64,000 bases of DNA from Paulownia fortunei (lineage: Eukaryota > Streptophyta > Magnoliopsida > Lamiales > Paulowniaceae), in NCBI GenBank assembly GCA_019321725.1, contig CM033109.1:18445993-18509992 (forward strand), given 5' to 3'. Below are positions 23,691-36,540 of this stretch, piece after piece. The translations under genes were made by a program, and so were the position numbers. Under the pieces are notes generated by a model, which saw only the letters and a program-made list of their open reading frames with translations, was not told where the DNA came from and made no database searches. Position 1 is the first letter of the stretch; each line of letters starts with the position of its first letter.

Positions 23691-24075
23691 TGTATTGGAG
23701 TATGCTACCTCACCCGAGCAACGTCACCCCTCGAAGAATCTTGAGAGTAAGTTGAGCTCGTGGTTGGAACTAGAGAAACCCCATTCTAGGTTGAGCCATA
23801 AGTCAACCTAGGGCAAGGATGCCTCATCACTGGGCAGCATCCCCTTTGCTGCTGCAAGGAAGCCATGTCGAGCCTAGGACTTAACCTAGGTTAGACTCGA
23901 CAAACTAGGCTTGAACAAGAGACCAAGGCCACGACTCAACAAACCAGGCTCAAACAAGACCGGGGCAACAACTTGACAAAGCTCAGACGATGGCTCGCAG
24001 TTCTCGTTCGCCTTACTACCTCACCACTACCTTCACAACTATGATCACCCCCGCCCCACCACTATGCGAATAGTG
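23691..24075. repeat. GC-richer island with degenerate 37-39-bp tandem repeats
   Basis: Base composition changes sharply from the AT-rich flanks. Units starting GACTCGACAAACTAGG, GACTCAACAAACCAGG and ACTTGACAAAGCTCAG follow each other at about 23894, 23933 and 23971. The upstream part repeats CCTAGGTTGAG/CAACCTAGG phrases in both orientations (23795-23893). I found no ORF, terminal repeat or element relation. Confidence 0.5.
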
Positions 24076-25565
24076 CCCCACATGTTCAACTCAAAATTGA
24101 AAATAAAATACCGACACATTAAAAGAAAAAAAAATCTAGCAAGAAAAAAATATGCGAAAGAGTTATGAGAAAGTAACATACCTAGAAACCATGATTCTTA
24201 AAATACAACCTTTAGTGGTGAAGATATGACAAACGCTAGTACTTCTGCTACAAATAATGTTGATTGCATTATGAGAAACATACTAAGTGATTGCGGATGA
24301 TGGCAAAGAAGAACATATTATTTATGTAGTTGTATGGTGACTGAAATCCAGTTTCTCAAGTTATGTGATTTATACTATTTTTAGCAGCTACTAGTAACCA
24401 CTTAACTTATTTCTCGTACAATGACTAACACTATTTATAATAAAAGTACCACCATTTATCGTGCCTCACCATTGACAATTACTGAAAAATATTAAAAAGC
24501 CTTTTGATTAGCTTTTGAGCAGAAAATATGGGAAAAGACACGACGATAAACAATAAAGAGATTTTCAATTTAATTTTTTCAAAAAATGGTTCATGTGGAA
24601 AACTTTTAGGTCCTCAAGAATCAACTCCTCGCGAGTTGTCAACTGTTGAGTGGGCTTCTGCTGCGACACGAACAAGTTGCTAGATGCATTGGGATTATCA
24701 CTGTGAAAACCCTCTGAAACTCAATTCAGAACTAGAGCAAAGAATATAGCTAAAGAACAGAAAGCTGTAAATGTCAAAACAAAATGACGTACCTCAAAAT
24801 GAAGGGAATGAGGGGTAAATAGAAAAACATTACGAAGCCTTTTGTTGGTTTTTAAGTAGAAGGAAGGAAAAGATACACAACGACAGTTCACGAAGAGCTT
24901 TCGGGTGAAAATGCCACTGGATAAAGTGTCATAACAAATAAAAAATTAAAGGATAAAGTGCTTTTAAATTACTTTTGAGAAGTAAAATGCTAAATTGGTA
25001 AAATCTAGAGAGGGCGAAGTGCCATCTAAAAACAAAAAATTAAAATATAGCAGATTGAAAACACATAATGAACATTAAAAAAGAAAAAGATTCTTTTGAT
25101 TTTGTGGAATAGAAATATCAAAAAATATAAAAAGAAAAAAGAAACAAATTCAAAAAATAGAGAAACAAAAAAGTTTGCAATTATCAAACCAAGATAGTCA
25201 TAACTCAAATAAAAAAAGGATAAATTTCAAAACCCAGTACTGACCCAAACCCTCCACAAACTGGTTGATTGCTGCTATTTTTGGATCCCCATAGCAGCTC
25301 CAACTAGGAGGGCAATAGTCTTGGATGGCAAGGAGGAAAAAGGCGTCGGTGCAAGACTTAGACGGGTATGAAGTATTTATGCCACATAAGGATGAAAGAG
25401 ATGGAATCAAATTTCTTGATTTTCTTGATTTATGCCATATAATGGAAAATCAAGGAAAATCATTATTTTCCTGATTTCTTGGATTTTTGCCACATAATAG
25501 GGAGTTATGAGCGTGAAATCAAGATTTGCTATGTCCAAAAGTTTGGTGGTGGTGTGGTGGTGGTG
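24076..25565. other. AT-rich non-coding stretch
   Basis: No supported gene. A diverged direct repeat is present: the segment around 24487 (AAAAAGCCTTTTGATTAGC) and that around 24834 (GAAGCCTTTTGTTGGTTTTT) share about 100 bp of similar sequence. Open frames here are purine- or pyrimidine-biased shadows. Confidence 0.4.
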
Positions 25566-25576
25566 GCGGTGGCGGA

Positions 25577-25662
25577 AGAAGCATGAAAAAGAAAAAAAAA
25601 GAAAAAGAAAAGAAAAAAGAAAAAGAAAAGAAAAAAGAAAAAAGAAAAAGAAAAAGAAAATT
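25577..25662 (+). repeat. Purine microsatellite (GAAAAA)n
   Basis: About 85 bp of almost pure A and G built from GAAAA, GAAAAA and GAAAAAA steps. It creates long, meaningless open frames on both strands (Lys-rich on plus, Phe-rich on minus). Confidence 0.9.
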
Positions 25663-25727
25663 AAGTATTTTATTATATATTTTTTTAATTTGTTCATTTA
25701 ATTAATTATATTTTTAAAATAGTTAAC

Positions 25728-26290
25728 TAGTACTCCCTAATTAATAATTAATTAGCTAACTAATTAAAATTTAATCATGAATTGAATTATATTAATCAAT
25801 AGAAAAGATGAAAAATTGATTTATATTATTAAGGAAAAATGGAATAAAAATGGAGATATTAATTTTATATACTACTTTTATATTTTTGTTATTTCAATTT
25901 TACAAATGAAATAAAAAAATTCTTAATTAAATATATTATTTAATGAATTAAACTAAGAAATAAAAAATATGGTAAATAGTTATTTTTAATTTGCACAAAT
26001 GAATTTTTTTATAGTAGTACTTCCTAATTGATAATTAATTAGTTGACTGATTAAAGTTTATCTATGAATTGAATTATATTAATTAATAAAAAAGATGAAA
26101 ATTGAGTTATATTAATTAATAAAAAAGATTAAAATTGAGTTGTATTAATTAATAAAAAATAGAATAAAAATATAAATATTACTTTTGTAATACTACTTTG
26201 ATAAAAAAATTCATGATTGAAACTATTATTTAATGAATTGAATTAAGAATAGAAATATGGTATAGAGTTATTTATAATTTGCCCAAATGG
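25728..26290. repeat. About 280-bp AT-rich tandem duplication
   Basis: The segment starting TAGTACTCCCTAATTAATAA (25728) is repeated from about 26012 as TAGTACTTCCTAATTGATAA. Both copies carry a TGAATTGAATTATATTAAT phrase, an ATTTAATGAATT phrase and a stretch ending in TTAATTTGC or TATAATTTGC. Inside the second copy a roughly 40-bp sub-unit (TTATATTAATTAATAAAAAAGA) is repeated three times (26055-26160). Confidence 0.7.
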
Positions 26291-26829
26291 AGTAAATTAT
26301 TTTTAATTTACAAAAATGGAGTAAATTTTTATAGTAAATAATATTAATTATTTAAACAAAGTATAATGATGAAGACATTTGGCATTTTTTCCAACTTGGC
26401 ATTCTTAAGTGGATTATTTGAGTCCACATAAGCATTTTCTTTTCCCCCATCTGGGCATCACATAAGATAGGTTATGTCCATATGGACATTTTATGCAAGT
26501 CACCAAAAATTCGCCAAAAATTTCTAAAATCCCCAAATTGAAGAGTCACTTGTCGGTCACATGATATTTTCTGGTGAAAATCTTGTTTCCAATCAAATTT
26601 GTCCTCAATGTGTGAAAAAGTTTTCAATTTTCGTCCATAAATTGCCACCCGCTATTTTTTCAGGATTGATTTTTCCACCGCTATAGTTACTAGACCAATT
26701 TTGTAATTAAGCCAATTTACAGATCCCTATAGACTATTGATGCCTTGCCAAAGAGGAGGCGAATACCAACTTATTTGGACAAGCATACACTCATAGTAAG
26801 GATACTACCTTCTTTATTTTTTTTATATA
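26291..26829. other. Non-coding flank left of the second gypsy element
   Basis: No supported gene or repeat. There is no clear TG...target-site boundary, so the outer LTR edge in the next entry is approximate. Confidence 0.35.
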
Positions 26830-28348
26830 GGTGTTTTACTTATAATTCGAATACCTTTAACTTAATTATTTGTTCATGATCAAGAGTTTTTCGTTGCTTT
26901 TTATGTGTGTTGTTTATATTTTGTAAACTAGAAGTCCAAAATGAAAAGAAAAATGGAGAAAAATGTGCTAAGTCTAAAAGTTTGGTGTCGTGGCACCACA
27001 AGTTCAGTTTGTAGCGCTATTGGGGCAATATTTGTATTGTGGGCATAATTCTTTACTTCGAAGCCCTATTAACCTGAGTCTTGCTCCATTGGAAAGCTAA
27101 GCCTTAGGGATACTACAATTATCTTAGGTACGGACCCCTATTCAAACAATTTCAATTAGACTTTTATGTGGCATATCTCGGTATTTTTTACATAACTCTA
27201 TCCAAAAAATTTGATATTGAGCTAATTTAAATGGCTATAGAAATCCAACAAACAGGGATACCAAAAGCTAATTTGTTTGGGAAAACGTCAAAAATTTGAT
27301 AGTTTGGCACCATGGTGCCGACAACAAAATCATCTAGTGTGCTTGTTTTATTTTCTTGGCACCGCTATGCTACTTAACATATTTTGGGAAAAATGGGTTT
27401 TAAAAATTATTTTTTGGGGAAATGTATAAATAGAAGACTTGGGACCCTTTGAAGGGACTTGGCAACTTAGAGACCACGAGAATAAGGCTTGAGAGCAAGG
27501 AAGAGACCTCAACAAGACAATCGAAGGCATCCATCATATGGAGACAAAGAGGATTTCCCTACCTTTGTCTTTTGTTTTCTATTTTTGATTTCTTGATTAT
27601 TGCTCATGATGGGTAGAAACTTGTCTGTGAGTTTTTCTACTTTTGCTATGAACTAAATTCTAGTTTTTAAGGATGATGTAATCGATGTTGGATCCTATGT
27701 TTTGAATTTTAATTTATGTTATATCAAGTTCTTAATTTATTTGTGTTAGCTTGATTTGATTGCTTTCTTAATTAATTAGCCATTAATCTTGAGTATTTGG
27801 TGTATGAAATTCAATACCAAAGAGGAAATTTTATACATGGCCATAAGATAACATAACCTAGAAATTCATAAAGTCAAGAAACTTATGAACCCTTTGAAGT
27901 CTTATTGACAAATCCATTGAATTTTGATAGAATTTTAATTTTTTGAATTTTTATAGAGATATTAAAACCTAAGTTAAAATTTATAATCACTCGGCACTGG
28001 AGAGAGGAAGTTAATAACTTTAGAGATTCTTGAATTATAAATTGTTGGTTTGAAATTGATGAATTGGATTAATGAACATAGGTGAAAACTAAGTGAATCA
28101 TACATCATGAATTAATTGCCTAATCAAGTGTTTGATAATTTGCCCAAGTGAACTTTTCTAGTATAATTGTTGAAATTTTTAGTTTTATTAATTACAACTC
28201 TTGTTTAGATCGTCTTGATAAAGTTATGATTATTTTAATTACTGTACTTAGTTTATTTGATATCAATCCTTGTGGATACAACAACATTTCTCATCTTACT
28301 ATACTAAAGCTTGACACTGGACGCTTGCAATTCTTAGTTTTATGAACA
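26830..28348 (+). repeat. 5' LTR of a second Athila/Tat-like gypsy element
   Basis: The right end is well supported: AACA at 28345-28348 followed by a primer-site variant. The interior resembles the LTRs at 12.8-14.6 and 18.8-20.8 kb (for example GCCCTATTAACCTGAGTCTT at 27063 against TCCTATTAACCTGATTCTTAG in element orientation near 20580), and a TATA-like TATAAATAGAAGAC lies at 27424. The left edge is my estimate. Confidence 0.6.
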
Positions 28349-28352
28349 AGTT

Positions 28353-28370
28353 TGACGCCATTGTTTGGGA
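28353..28370 (+). promoter_or_regulatory. Degenerate primer-binding site
   Basis: TGACGCCATTGTTTGGGA, four bases after the LTR end, is a mutated form of the TGGCGCCGTTGCCGGGGA primer site used by Athila/Tat-type elements. It sets the plus-strand orientation of this element. Confidence 0.7.
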
Positions 28371-28478
28371 TTAATTTTCTTATTTACATTAATACTGTTA
28401 CCAAGTAGTCCTAGTTTTAATCAGATTTATTTTCCTTTTATTTATTTTTCTCATTCTTGATTGTTTTGAAACTTTTGC

Positions 28479-29700
28479 AATGGCTCTTTAAAAACAACAA
28501 AAATCAGATTCTACAACCATTACAGCCACAACCACTACCATGACAAGCCACACAAGATTATTTTCAACATGTTGTCAATTGACGATATTTGGGCATTGCT
28601 CATCAATTGACGATATTTGGGGTTGAAGCCTACACTCATCAGCATAGTGGAGCAAAATCAGTTAGGGGGGACAGCCTTATAAGGTCCATATGCTCACTTG
28701 GCCATATTTATGGGGGTTTGCAATACAATCAAAGTGAATGGAGTTTTTGAAGATATCATACGACTCTATTTATTTCCATTCTCTCTTAGAGATAAGGTTT
28801 GACTTTAGCTACAATCTTTTGCACGGGGGAGCATCGCTAATTAAAATGATTTGACTCAAAAGTTTCTTTCCAAGTTCTTCCCACCTAGTAAAACTCTTCA
28901 ACCAAAAATCAGATTGCTCAGTTTAGGCAAATAGATTTTCAACCATTGTATGAGGAATGGGAATGATCTAAAGATCATTTGAGAAGAGCCCACAACATGA
29001 CTACGAGGATTAGCAACATGTTAAATACTTCTACAATGGGATGAATGGTTAGACAAGGACAATTATTAATGTTGCAGCTAGTGGTACATTGAGGTTTAAG
29101 ACTGCGAGTGATGCTCATTTGTTACTTGAGGAGATGGCAACTAACAACTACCAATGACCTTTTAAAAGATCATCTTTTAATAAGGTAGCTAAGGTTCTAG
29201 AGTTAGATCCACTAACTACTCTTGTTGCACAAGTCTCAGCACTTTCAAATTAGTTTGTAGCATAGACTAATAATGGGCTCCTCAAGGACTGGATTCTATG
29301 ACACTTTCTATCATGTTATTCACTACACCCAAATCCTGTAAGCATGTGAGTTATGTGAAATACTGAAACTTCAATTGTTGGGGCAACTAGTTGCCAACTC
29401 ATTATTATCTGGTGCTTCGCAACCATAAGAATCTTTCATATGGGAATTCAAAGAATGTACTTTAAGCTCTTCCGAATTACAATAACAATTCTAGCTCTAG
29501 AAATCATGGGGGTAAGAAAAAGTCATCAATAAAGGATGTTCTTAGCACTTTCATTGGGAAGACAAGGGCTCGATTTAACAAAAATAAAGTTAAGTTTGAC
29601 AATATTGAGACTCAAATTAGATAATTAGCATCTAGTGTGGGAGTACAGATAAAGTCATTGGAACCTAAATCGGACAACTTGCTACAACAATAAACTCATT
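28479..29700 (+). pseudogene. Gypsy gag remnant
   Basis: Starts MAL at 28479. Broken frames give VCNTIKVNGV, IIRLYLFPFSLRDKV, GSIANXNDLTQKFLSKFFP and NHCMRNGNDLK (28710-28970), which match the retrotransposon gag domain (order IKVNGVxxDxIRLRLFPFSLRDKAxxWL ... NDLxxKFLxKFFPP). LRFKTASDAHLLLEEMATNN and EDPLTTLVAQVSALS-like text follow (29090-29260), the segment before the zinc knuckle, whose cysteines I could not confirm. Frameshifts and stops are frequent. Confidence 0.75.
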
Positions 29701-30146
29701 GCAGCAGAGAAGGAAGTTCCTAAGTGACACAGAAGTTAACCCTAGGGAACAATGCAATGCAATTTATCTTTGAAATGGTGCAAATATAAAAGATCTAGAG
29801 CCAAGGAAAGATGATGGGAAACAAACACATAAGGAGGAGACTTAGAGTGAAGCAGAAAAAGGGGTTGAGAAGCCTAAATCTATTTTTTTCATAATAATCC
29901 TCCAATTTTTAAAACCCCCTTCCTCTTCTCTCAAAAATTTCAAAAGAAAAAGTTAGATGCTCAATTTGCTAAATTCTTAGAAATCTTTAAACAAACTCAC
30001 ATCAACATTCATTTTATATCTGCATTGCAGTAAATGTCTAATTATGTCAAATTCATAAAGGATGTGATATCGAAAAAAGAAAGTTGGATGATTTTGAGAT
30101 TATTAATCTGAATGAAGAATGCAAAGTTTAATCATCCAAAAGAATA

Positions 30147-30640
30147 ATATAGAAATTGAAGGATCCAGGGAATTTTACTATTCCTTGCACTATTAATAGT
30201 TCAAACAATGATAAGGCATTATGTGATCTTGGTGCTAGTATTAATCTAATGCTTTTATCTTTTTTTCAAAACATTAGGACTTGGAGAGTAAAGCCATCAA
30301 ACATCACCTTACAGTTGGCAGATAGGTCTTCCCTACCTGTCGTTGGGAGTTATTGAAGATGTATTGGTAAAAGTCGACAAGTTCATCTTTCTTGTTGATT
30401 TTGGGGTGTGGACATGGATAAAGACCAAGAGATTCCTCTCATTTTTGTCCAACCATTCTTAGCCATCGAAAGGTCATTGGTCGGCGTGCAAAGTGTAAGT
30501 TGACCTTGAGAGTCCACAATGATGAAGTCATATTCAACATCTATCAGGCAAAGAAACTACAAGAGAAACCCAACGATTGTTACCAGGTGGAAGTAATAAG
30601 GAAAGGCAAAAAGAAGAGCATGGGACTAGGCGTTCATTGA
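30147..30640 (+). pseudogene. Gypsy aspartic protease remnant
   Basis: KDPGNFTIPCTINSS and ALCDLGASINLM hold the protease active-site DLGAS motif (about 30216), followed by NITLQLADRSSLP. After a frameshift at about 30350 it reads IEDVLVKVDKFIFLVDF, and after another RVHNDEVIFNIYQAKKL. Unlike the copy at 16.7-17.0 kb, this one keeps the catalytic aspartate. No reverse transcriptase follows: the reading reaches a stop near 30640 and then a short Lys/Arg-poor tail. Confidence 0.8.
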
Positions 30641-30724
30641 TGAATGGATTTGTGGATACGGGATGTTGGAGGGTGCCTAAGGATAACATGGACGACATTC
30701 CCACTAAAGCCCCAACTTGACAAG

Positions 30725-31515
30725 GCTGCAAATTATAAACTTACCATTTCTTGGGAGATAACCCAAGCAATTTACTTGCTTTATTTCAATTAGAGTTTTT
30801 TTTGCCTTTGTTTTTATATTGTAGCTTAGGATTTTCATTAGGTTAATTCTTCCCCTATTTTGCATTTAGTTTGATCTAATCTTTTTGTTATTTTTGTAGG
30901 TTGAAAATTTAAAAGCTAGAAAAAAAAAGAGTTTGCTGATACACTAGCCCCCCCATGATGTAACATATTTTTAGGGAAGTCCTCTGCTGTTATTACTTTA
31001 TTTTACATTGAGGACAATGTATTGTTTAAGCTTAGAGGAGTACAATTAAATTTTGATTTTGGCTTTCAAGTTTCATAGTTTTTTTATGTTTGTTGTTGCA
31101 TAGGATTCACTTAGATTGTTTCTATTTTTGTTGTCGAAAAAAAATATGTGAAAGCTTGAGTTAAACTAGTGTTGAATCATTATTGGCCAATGATGAAAAT
31201 ATGATTGTTTGAATGATGGCTTGTTGGAATGGATAAATGTTGTTTTTATCTCAGTGTTTTGATATGTGTGTTGGTTTTGCTAACTTTGTGATTCTTGTTA
31301 TATTGAGCACTAGCCTTTTAATGAATTGATTTTGTCTACTTAAAGAAGGCTTACATGCTTAATTTCATCATTCACTAAACTAAATTCAAAACATATAAAT
31401 TTACCCATCCTCTAAATTGTTATTTTTCAAGTTTGAAAATAAATTCATGATTTTTCAAGAAAAACTATTTTTCAAAATTTTATAAATTAACCATTAATTT
31501 ACCCAAAAATTGAAT
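30725..31515 (+). other. 3' non-coding interior of the second gypsy element
   Basis: Contains ACATTGAGGACAATGTATTG at 31007, a phrase that in related elements lies between the coding region and the 3' LTR (compare 45308, ACATTGGGGACAATGTCTCG). The 3' LTR and polypurine tract are absent; the sequence passes into a minus-strand copia leader near 31515. Confidence 0.6.
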
Positions 31516-31802
31516 TTTCAGCATGCAACATAAAACGGGCACCAAACAAACTGCTGTCCTCCATACTTCTCGTTGGGTGATGTGGCGCTAAGCTGTCTAC
31601 TCATTAAGCTCCACAACACTTCGACGTGTGAATTTTTGTTTTTTACTTTGTGTCATAAAATTTTAAAATCTAAAATCATCCAAAAAAAATTTAGAATTTA
31701 AATCCCAAACAAAACCACAATAAAATCAAGTCATTCATAACATTAGTATCAGAAATACACTCGCGAAAGTAATCAGAATGCATAACCTAGGCTCTGATAC
31801 CA
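31515..31802 (-). mobile_element. Copia leader and primer-binding site (minus strand)
   Basis: GGCTCTGATACCA at 31790-31802 is the reverse complement of TGGTATCAGAGCC, the initiator-Met tRNA primer site of copia elements. Leftward, about 270 bp of leader is kept, and no gag or pol follows, so the interior was lost. It belongs with the LTR to its right. Confidence 0.75.
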
Positions 31803-31806
31803 TTAT

Positions 31807-33845
31807 TGCATTCGTATATCCCAAGATGAGTACATACAGGAAATTTAAAATTTTAAAACATGTTATCCTGAGAATCAATATGATTATTCAGTTTAATTCA
31901 AAATTACTCACTTAATTAAACATAAATCATGAGATTACCTCAATCAAACACTTCCATAGATGTAAGGTATGAAGGAATTTAAATTCCTAAATCTCCTCAC
32001 AAACTTTTTGTAAGAATTCCAAATATTTGCCAAGGGCTCTAAGTGTATCCCCTCTAACGGTATCCACACTACGAGTAACTCCACTAACCTTGAATCCTTG
32101 CTAGTGAATTCAATTTTTTTATTTCTAATCTAATTATTTAGGAGTGCAATTCAAATTTGGAATCAACTTGTGATTAAAGAATCAAATTGATACAAGAAGG
32201 TATGAAACCTTTTTTGATAGAGAGAATTTTTTGCTAAAGAAGCAAATAAAAAGAAAGACAAGAGACGAGATAGTAGCTAAATTCTTCCTTGCAAAAGTTT
32301 TTAGAAATCGGCCATAGGTGGAAGGGAGTGTTTATGCACTCCCCTCCAAGATTAGGTCTCCAAATATTTTCTTACTTATGTTAATTTTTTCCATCTAAAA
32401 CTATGAATCCTTGTCATGCTCTCCGAAATTTCTAGTTAGGCCTTTTAATCCCATGGGCTTGGACTTTAATAAATTTAAATTTAGTTAATTAATTTTTATT
32501 AATGAATCAAGCTCAATTTAATTGCTTGACCAATCAATCAATTAATTGGTTCCATAAAGCCTATCTAATCAAATTAGGTCCAATCAAATAATCCTATTAA
32601 TTAATTTGGTTAAATTAATTTAATTATTCAAAAACTAATTTAAGTCTATAATTAATTGATCCTATCAATTTATTAACACCCTCCATGAGCCCTAAATCTC
32701 AATGAGGTCCAATTAAATAATTTTATTATCTAATTGAATGAATTAATTTAACACCTTAAACTAATTCTAGCTCAAGTTAATTAATCTGCATTAATTAAAT
32801 TAATCCAGCCTCTTTGATCATATTCTAGATTAGAAGTGGATTATCTCGATTTATATATGACCCCTTAGGTTCATAACTAAGCTAGTATTTGGGCTTGGAA
32901 CTTCTGTAACTTAGTGAATAAATTGCAATAAATTAATATTCTAATTAAGTAATCTAATTATTTAATCTTTTTGGAATTAACTCCTTAATTCCAAAAAACC
33001 TCACAAGTCATGTGAAGCACCTAGCAGTGCATCATTATTACCTAGTCTTAGGTAAATAACAAACGAACCTATTTCAATCACGACTAACTTGCAAATACAG
33101 TCCCTCTGTCAACTAATCTCCCAATTAAGTTTAGAGCATAGACTATTAGTCAAAATTCTATTTTGACTTAATAACTATGATTCCATTTTAAGTCACATTG
33201 ATCCTTTGATGAATTATTAGAAAACCCCTCGTCTAATCTTCATCCTGCCTTGGCTAAGGTCTTCAGGATCAAAGATTATGAAAACATAGGAGATTTAACT
33301 ATTCTACTAGATTAGTGATGGATCCTTGGTTGACCACTCATTAACCTTCATACATTGAGATTAAGCACCCAATATAAACCCCTTATTATTGTCATGTAAT
33401 CGAAAAATACAACAAAGTGCATGATATCATGCATAAGACCATGGTACCTCAAGTCTAAAGACTAGTTAATTCACTATCGTAACTAGGAAATTCTTATTCG
33501 ATGACCTTTCTAATTGAGAATTTTCTATAGGCCGGTTCGATGTACTTGTTCTCTAAGAAGCACTCACACCCATGCAATAGCATCGCCATATTGATGCCTG
33601 TGGAGTGAGACATCATTTCCATGAGCATGAATCGTGTACACAAGTTTATTGGGCTTATCGATATTCCATCTCAATGAATCCTTAATTCGAAACTAATTTA
33701 AGATCGAGGCAATAGAGACATATTCCATGATCACCATCAAAATAATGAAAGATAAAAAATGCCTATAATATTAATAAACTTTTGAATAAGATTGTTTGTA
33801 CAAGAGTATAAAAGCTAGCCAAACTGAGGCCATCACTCTAATGCA
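31807..33845 (-). repeat. Copia 5' LTR (about 2.04 kb)
   Basis: The plus strand begins TGCATTCGTATATCCC, four bases right of the primer site, and ends CACTCTAATGCA. In the minus orientation the end matches the terminal TGTTAGAGTAGTG of the related LTR ending at 41657 and of the plus-strand copy starting at 57605. The interior is rich in TTAATTAA steps (32460-32820). No coding capacity is expected or seen. Confidence 0.75.
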
Positions 33846-34144
33846 CGATTCACATTTGTCATCCTATTGAGGCCATCACTAAAATCTAATAAGAACAAAA
33901 AAATTATCTAAGGTAAAGGACCTTAGTACAAAAGAATGATGGGCTATTATTTTTGCACACTACATAGCAAATTATGTTAAAAGTTATAAATAGAAGCTGA
34001 AGACAAGAGGGGAAGATATAAGTGATACAAGTCATACATATATTTCTGAGCAACACACAACAAAGGTTCCTTGTCCAAAATAATCTATTACACTGAATTG
34101 ATACTGAGAATTTGAGCGAAACTAGCTAGTTAAGTAAATTTCAA
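33846..34144. other. LTR-like spacer with a TATA box
   Basis: Non-coding. It contains AGTTATAAATAGAAGCTG at about 33984, a promoter-like box of the kind seen in LTRs. I cannot assign it to an element. Confidence 0.35.
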
Positions 34145-35399
34145 ATCACTATGTATCCAGATGAGTGTGTCTTGGGCCTTATGTAGGCTAAAATTTGAGT
34201 TACTCTTGTGCAGGGTGACCGTAGCAATAGTATTAATCAGATTTGTGTAGAGTGGTTGAGAAGGGGCATAAAATAGTAATTTGTGTAACTAGGTTGAATT
34301 TACTATGAATAGGACTTGCGTAGAAGTTTGAGAATTGTTTAATGGATTCCTCTGCCAGTTAGAGAAGAGTAAATGTATAAGGATTACTCCATTTTTGAAC
34401 TACTATAAAGTTGTGTCATTTATGTTTTAAGCACATTATTTTTTGTTATCTAAGTTAGTTGATGAATGCATCATATTTCACTCAACTGATTTTCATTCAG
34501 TAACCTAGTCAACTTAAGTTAAATCAATTTTCTACTGCACAACTTTGTTGGAACTTACAAATTTTTTACCCTCCAATGGACTGATAGTTAAGGCATCGGA
34601 TGAGTAACTACTATCTTTGAACATAACAGGTGGTCACACTTTGTAGGAAACTTTTGCGCAAGTTTTTACTAAAAAAATTTGTCGAAAGGTCTATTTATCA
34701 CTACCCCCTCTAAACTCTTTCTTATCAATTGGGACCAACAGTTGGGGAAGGAATTTTTCAGCTTCCAAACATTAACAACACCTATAAAGTTGAATCTTCA
34801 AGGGCTCCCCATCTCTTTTCTTCAAACATGAAATCTTCTTCGGGGATAGTGAGGATATATGTACTTTTATGTGTAAACATGTGTATATATGTGAGTGAAT
34901 ATATGTGTTTTCTTGTGAGTATAAGTATGTGTTTCTATGTATCATGTGAGTGTTTTTTAAGTGTTTATGAGCTTGAGTGATGAGAGAAAATGAAAGGAGA
35001 ACACAAAAATTGTGTGTGCAAGAGTGTGTGCAAAATATATGCTTGTGTGTGCTTTTATGTGTGTTTCTAAGAGAGTCTTGAGTGTTTAGGTTTTATTAGT
35101 GTATCGGTGTATGTGAAGTAAAGCAAGAATTCACCATTGAGGATGACTTGTCCCCCCAAGGTACACATGTAGGGACAAAATAGAAAACAAAATTGCAAAT
35201 TCCCCAGTATAAGACTAAGAGGGCCACACAACCCTTTCCCATGGCTAATTGTACAAAATCGTGCGCCAAAAATTTGGATATTCTGTAAAGGGCCTCAAGG
35301 CCCTTTATGTGATCTCTTTTTTTTAGATTGAAATTATGTCATTTTTCAAGTTAAAACCTTTTTTTTAAGTTAGGGTGGCCATGTGGAGGGCCCATTAAT

Positions 35400-36540
35400 G
35401 TCCCAAGATGGATACACGCAGAAATTTAAAAATTTAAACATGCATAGTAAAACAAATCATGCAATCCCAATGACTGATATGATTATTAGGTTTGTATTTT
35501 TGATTACTCGCTTTGCACATAAAAAAGAAAAGTTTCAGGATTTACCTGAATTAGCACTTCTTTTGATGACAAGAATTTAAACGATTCAAACTGTTAGTTC
35601 CAACTCAAAAATAGATCCGCTAAGACTCCAAGCATAGTCCCTCCATGAGTACCAACACATCGAGTAAATCCATGAATTTGAATCCGCGCTTGAAAATTAA
35701 AGTTCTTGTCTCTATTCTAAAATTTGATGGTGCACTATTAATTTTTAAATCAACTTATGATTAAGAGAATTAAACTGAATAAAAATGATGGAACTTTTTT
35801 TATGGAACAAGAAAACTCAAGGCAAGATGTAAGGGGACGGTTTTTTCTTCCAAAGGCGGAAAATTTACTTCAAAAAGCATGAAAAATTCGGCCCCTATAG
35901 GTGTATATTTATACACACTTTTTTTCCCTAATCTAATTAGGAATGTGTGTTTCTTTCCATCCAAAACTAGAAGTCTTTGACTTGTGCTTGGACTTTAATT
36001 AATTTAATCAAGTCTATTTAATTGTGCTCAACTTAATTAATTGGTCCAATCAATTAATTAATTAGTTCCATCTAGGCTACTTAATTAAGTGAGATGCAAC
36101 TATATAATTATACTATTTAATTAATTAATCCTATGTTAATCTTCATCCTATGTTAATTAATTAATTAATGATATATTTTTAAAGCTATTTAATTAATTAA
36201 TCCTATGTTAATCTAATCTTCATCCTATGTTAATTAATTAATCCAATCAATTATATAATTCCCTCCATATGAGCCCGTAATCTTATTAGGTTCAATTAAA
36301 TAATTTTACTATTTAATTGAATAAATTAAATGAACTTTTTAAATTTAATTTTAGCTCCAATTAATTAATCTCCATTAATTAATTAATCCAACTCCTTGGA
36401 TTACCTTCTAGGTAAAAAGTAAACTTTCCCGATTTGTGTGTGACTTTAGGTTCACAACTAAGCTAGCAGTGGACTTGCAACTTTTGCAATTTAGGTGAAT
36501 AAATATTTTATTCTAAGACCCTTGCATGAGTAAACTCGCT
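35400..36540 (-). repeat. Partial copia LTR in unit 1 of the duplication
   Basis: GATGGATACACGCAG followed by TTTAAAAATTTAAACATG matches the left end of the LTR at 31807 (GAGTACATACAGG, then AAATTTAAAATTTTAAAACATG). The similarity runs through the TTAATTAA-rich part to about 36520 and then stops, so the right third of the LTR, including its outer end, is missing. About 95 bp near 36110-36235 is locally repeated (CATCCTATGTTAATTAATTA, twice). Confidence 0.6.

Noticed and set aside
25407..25701. Open frames on both strands (Phe-rich minus, Lys-rich plus)
   Set aside because: They are translations of the purine microsatellite and low-complexity flanks.
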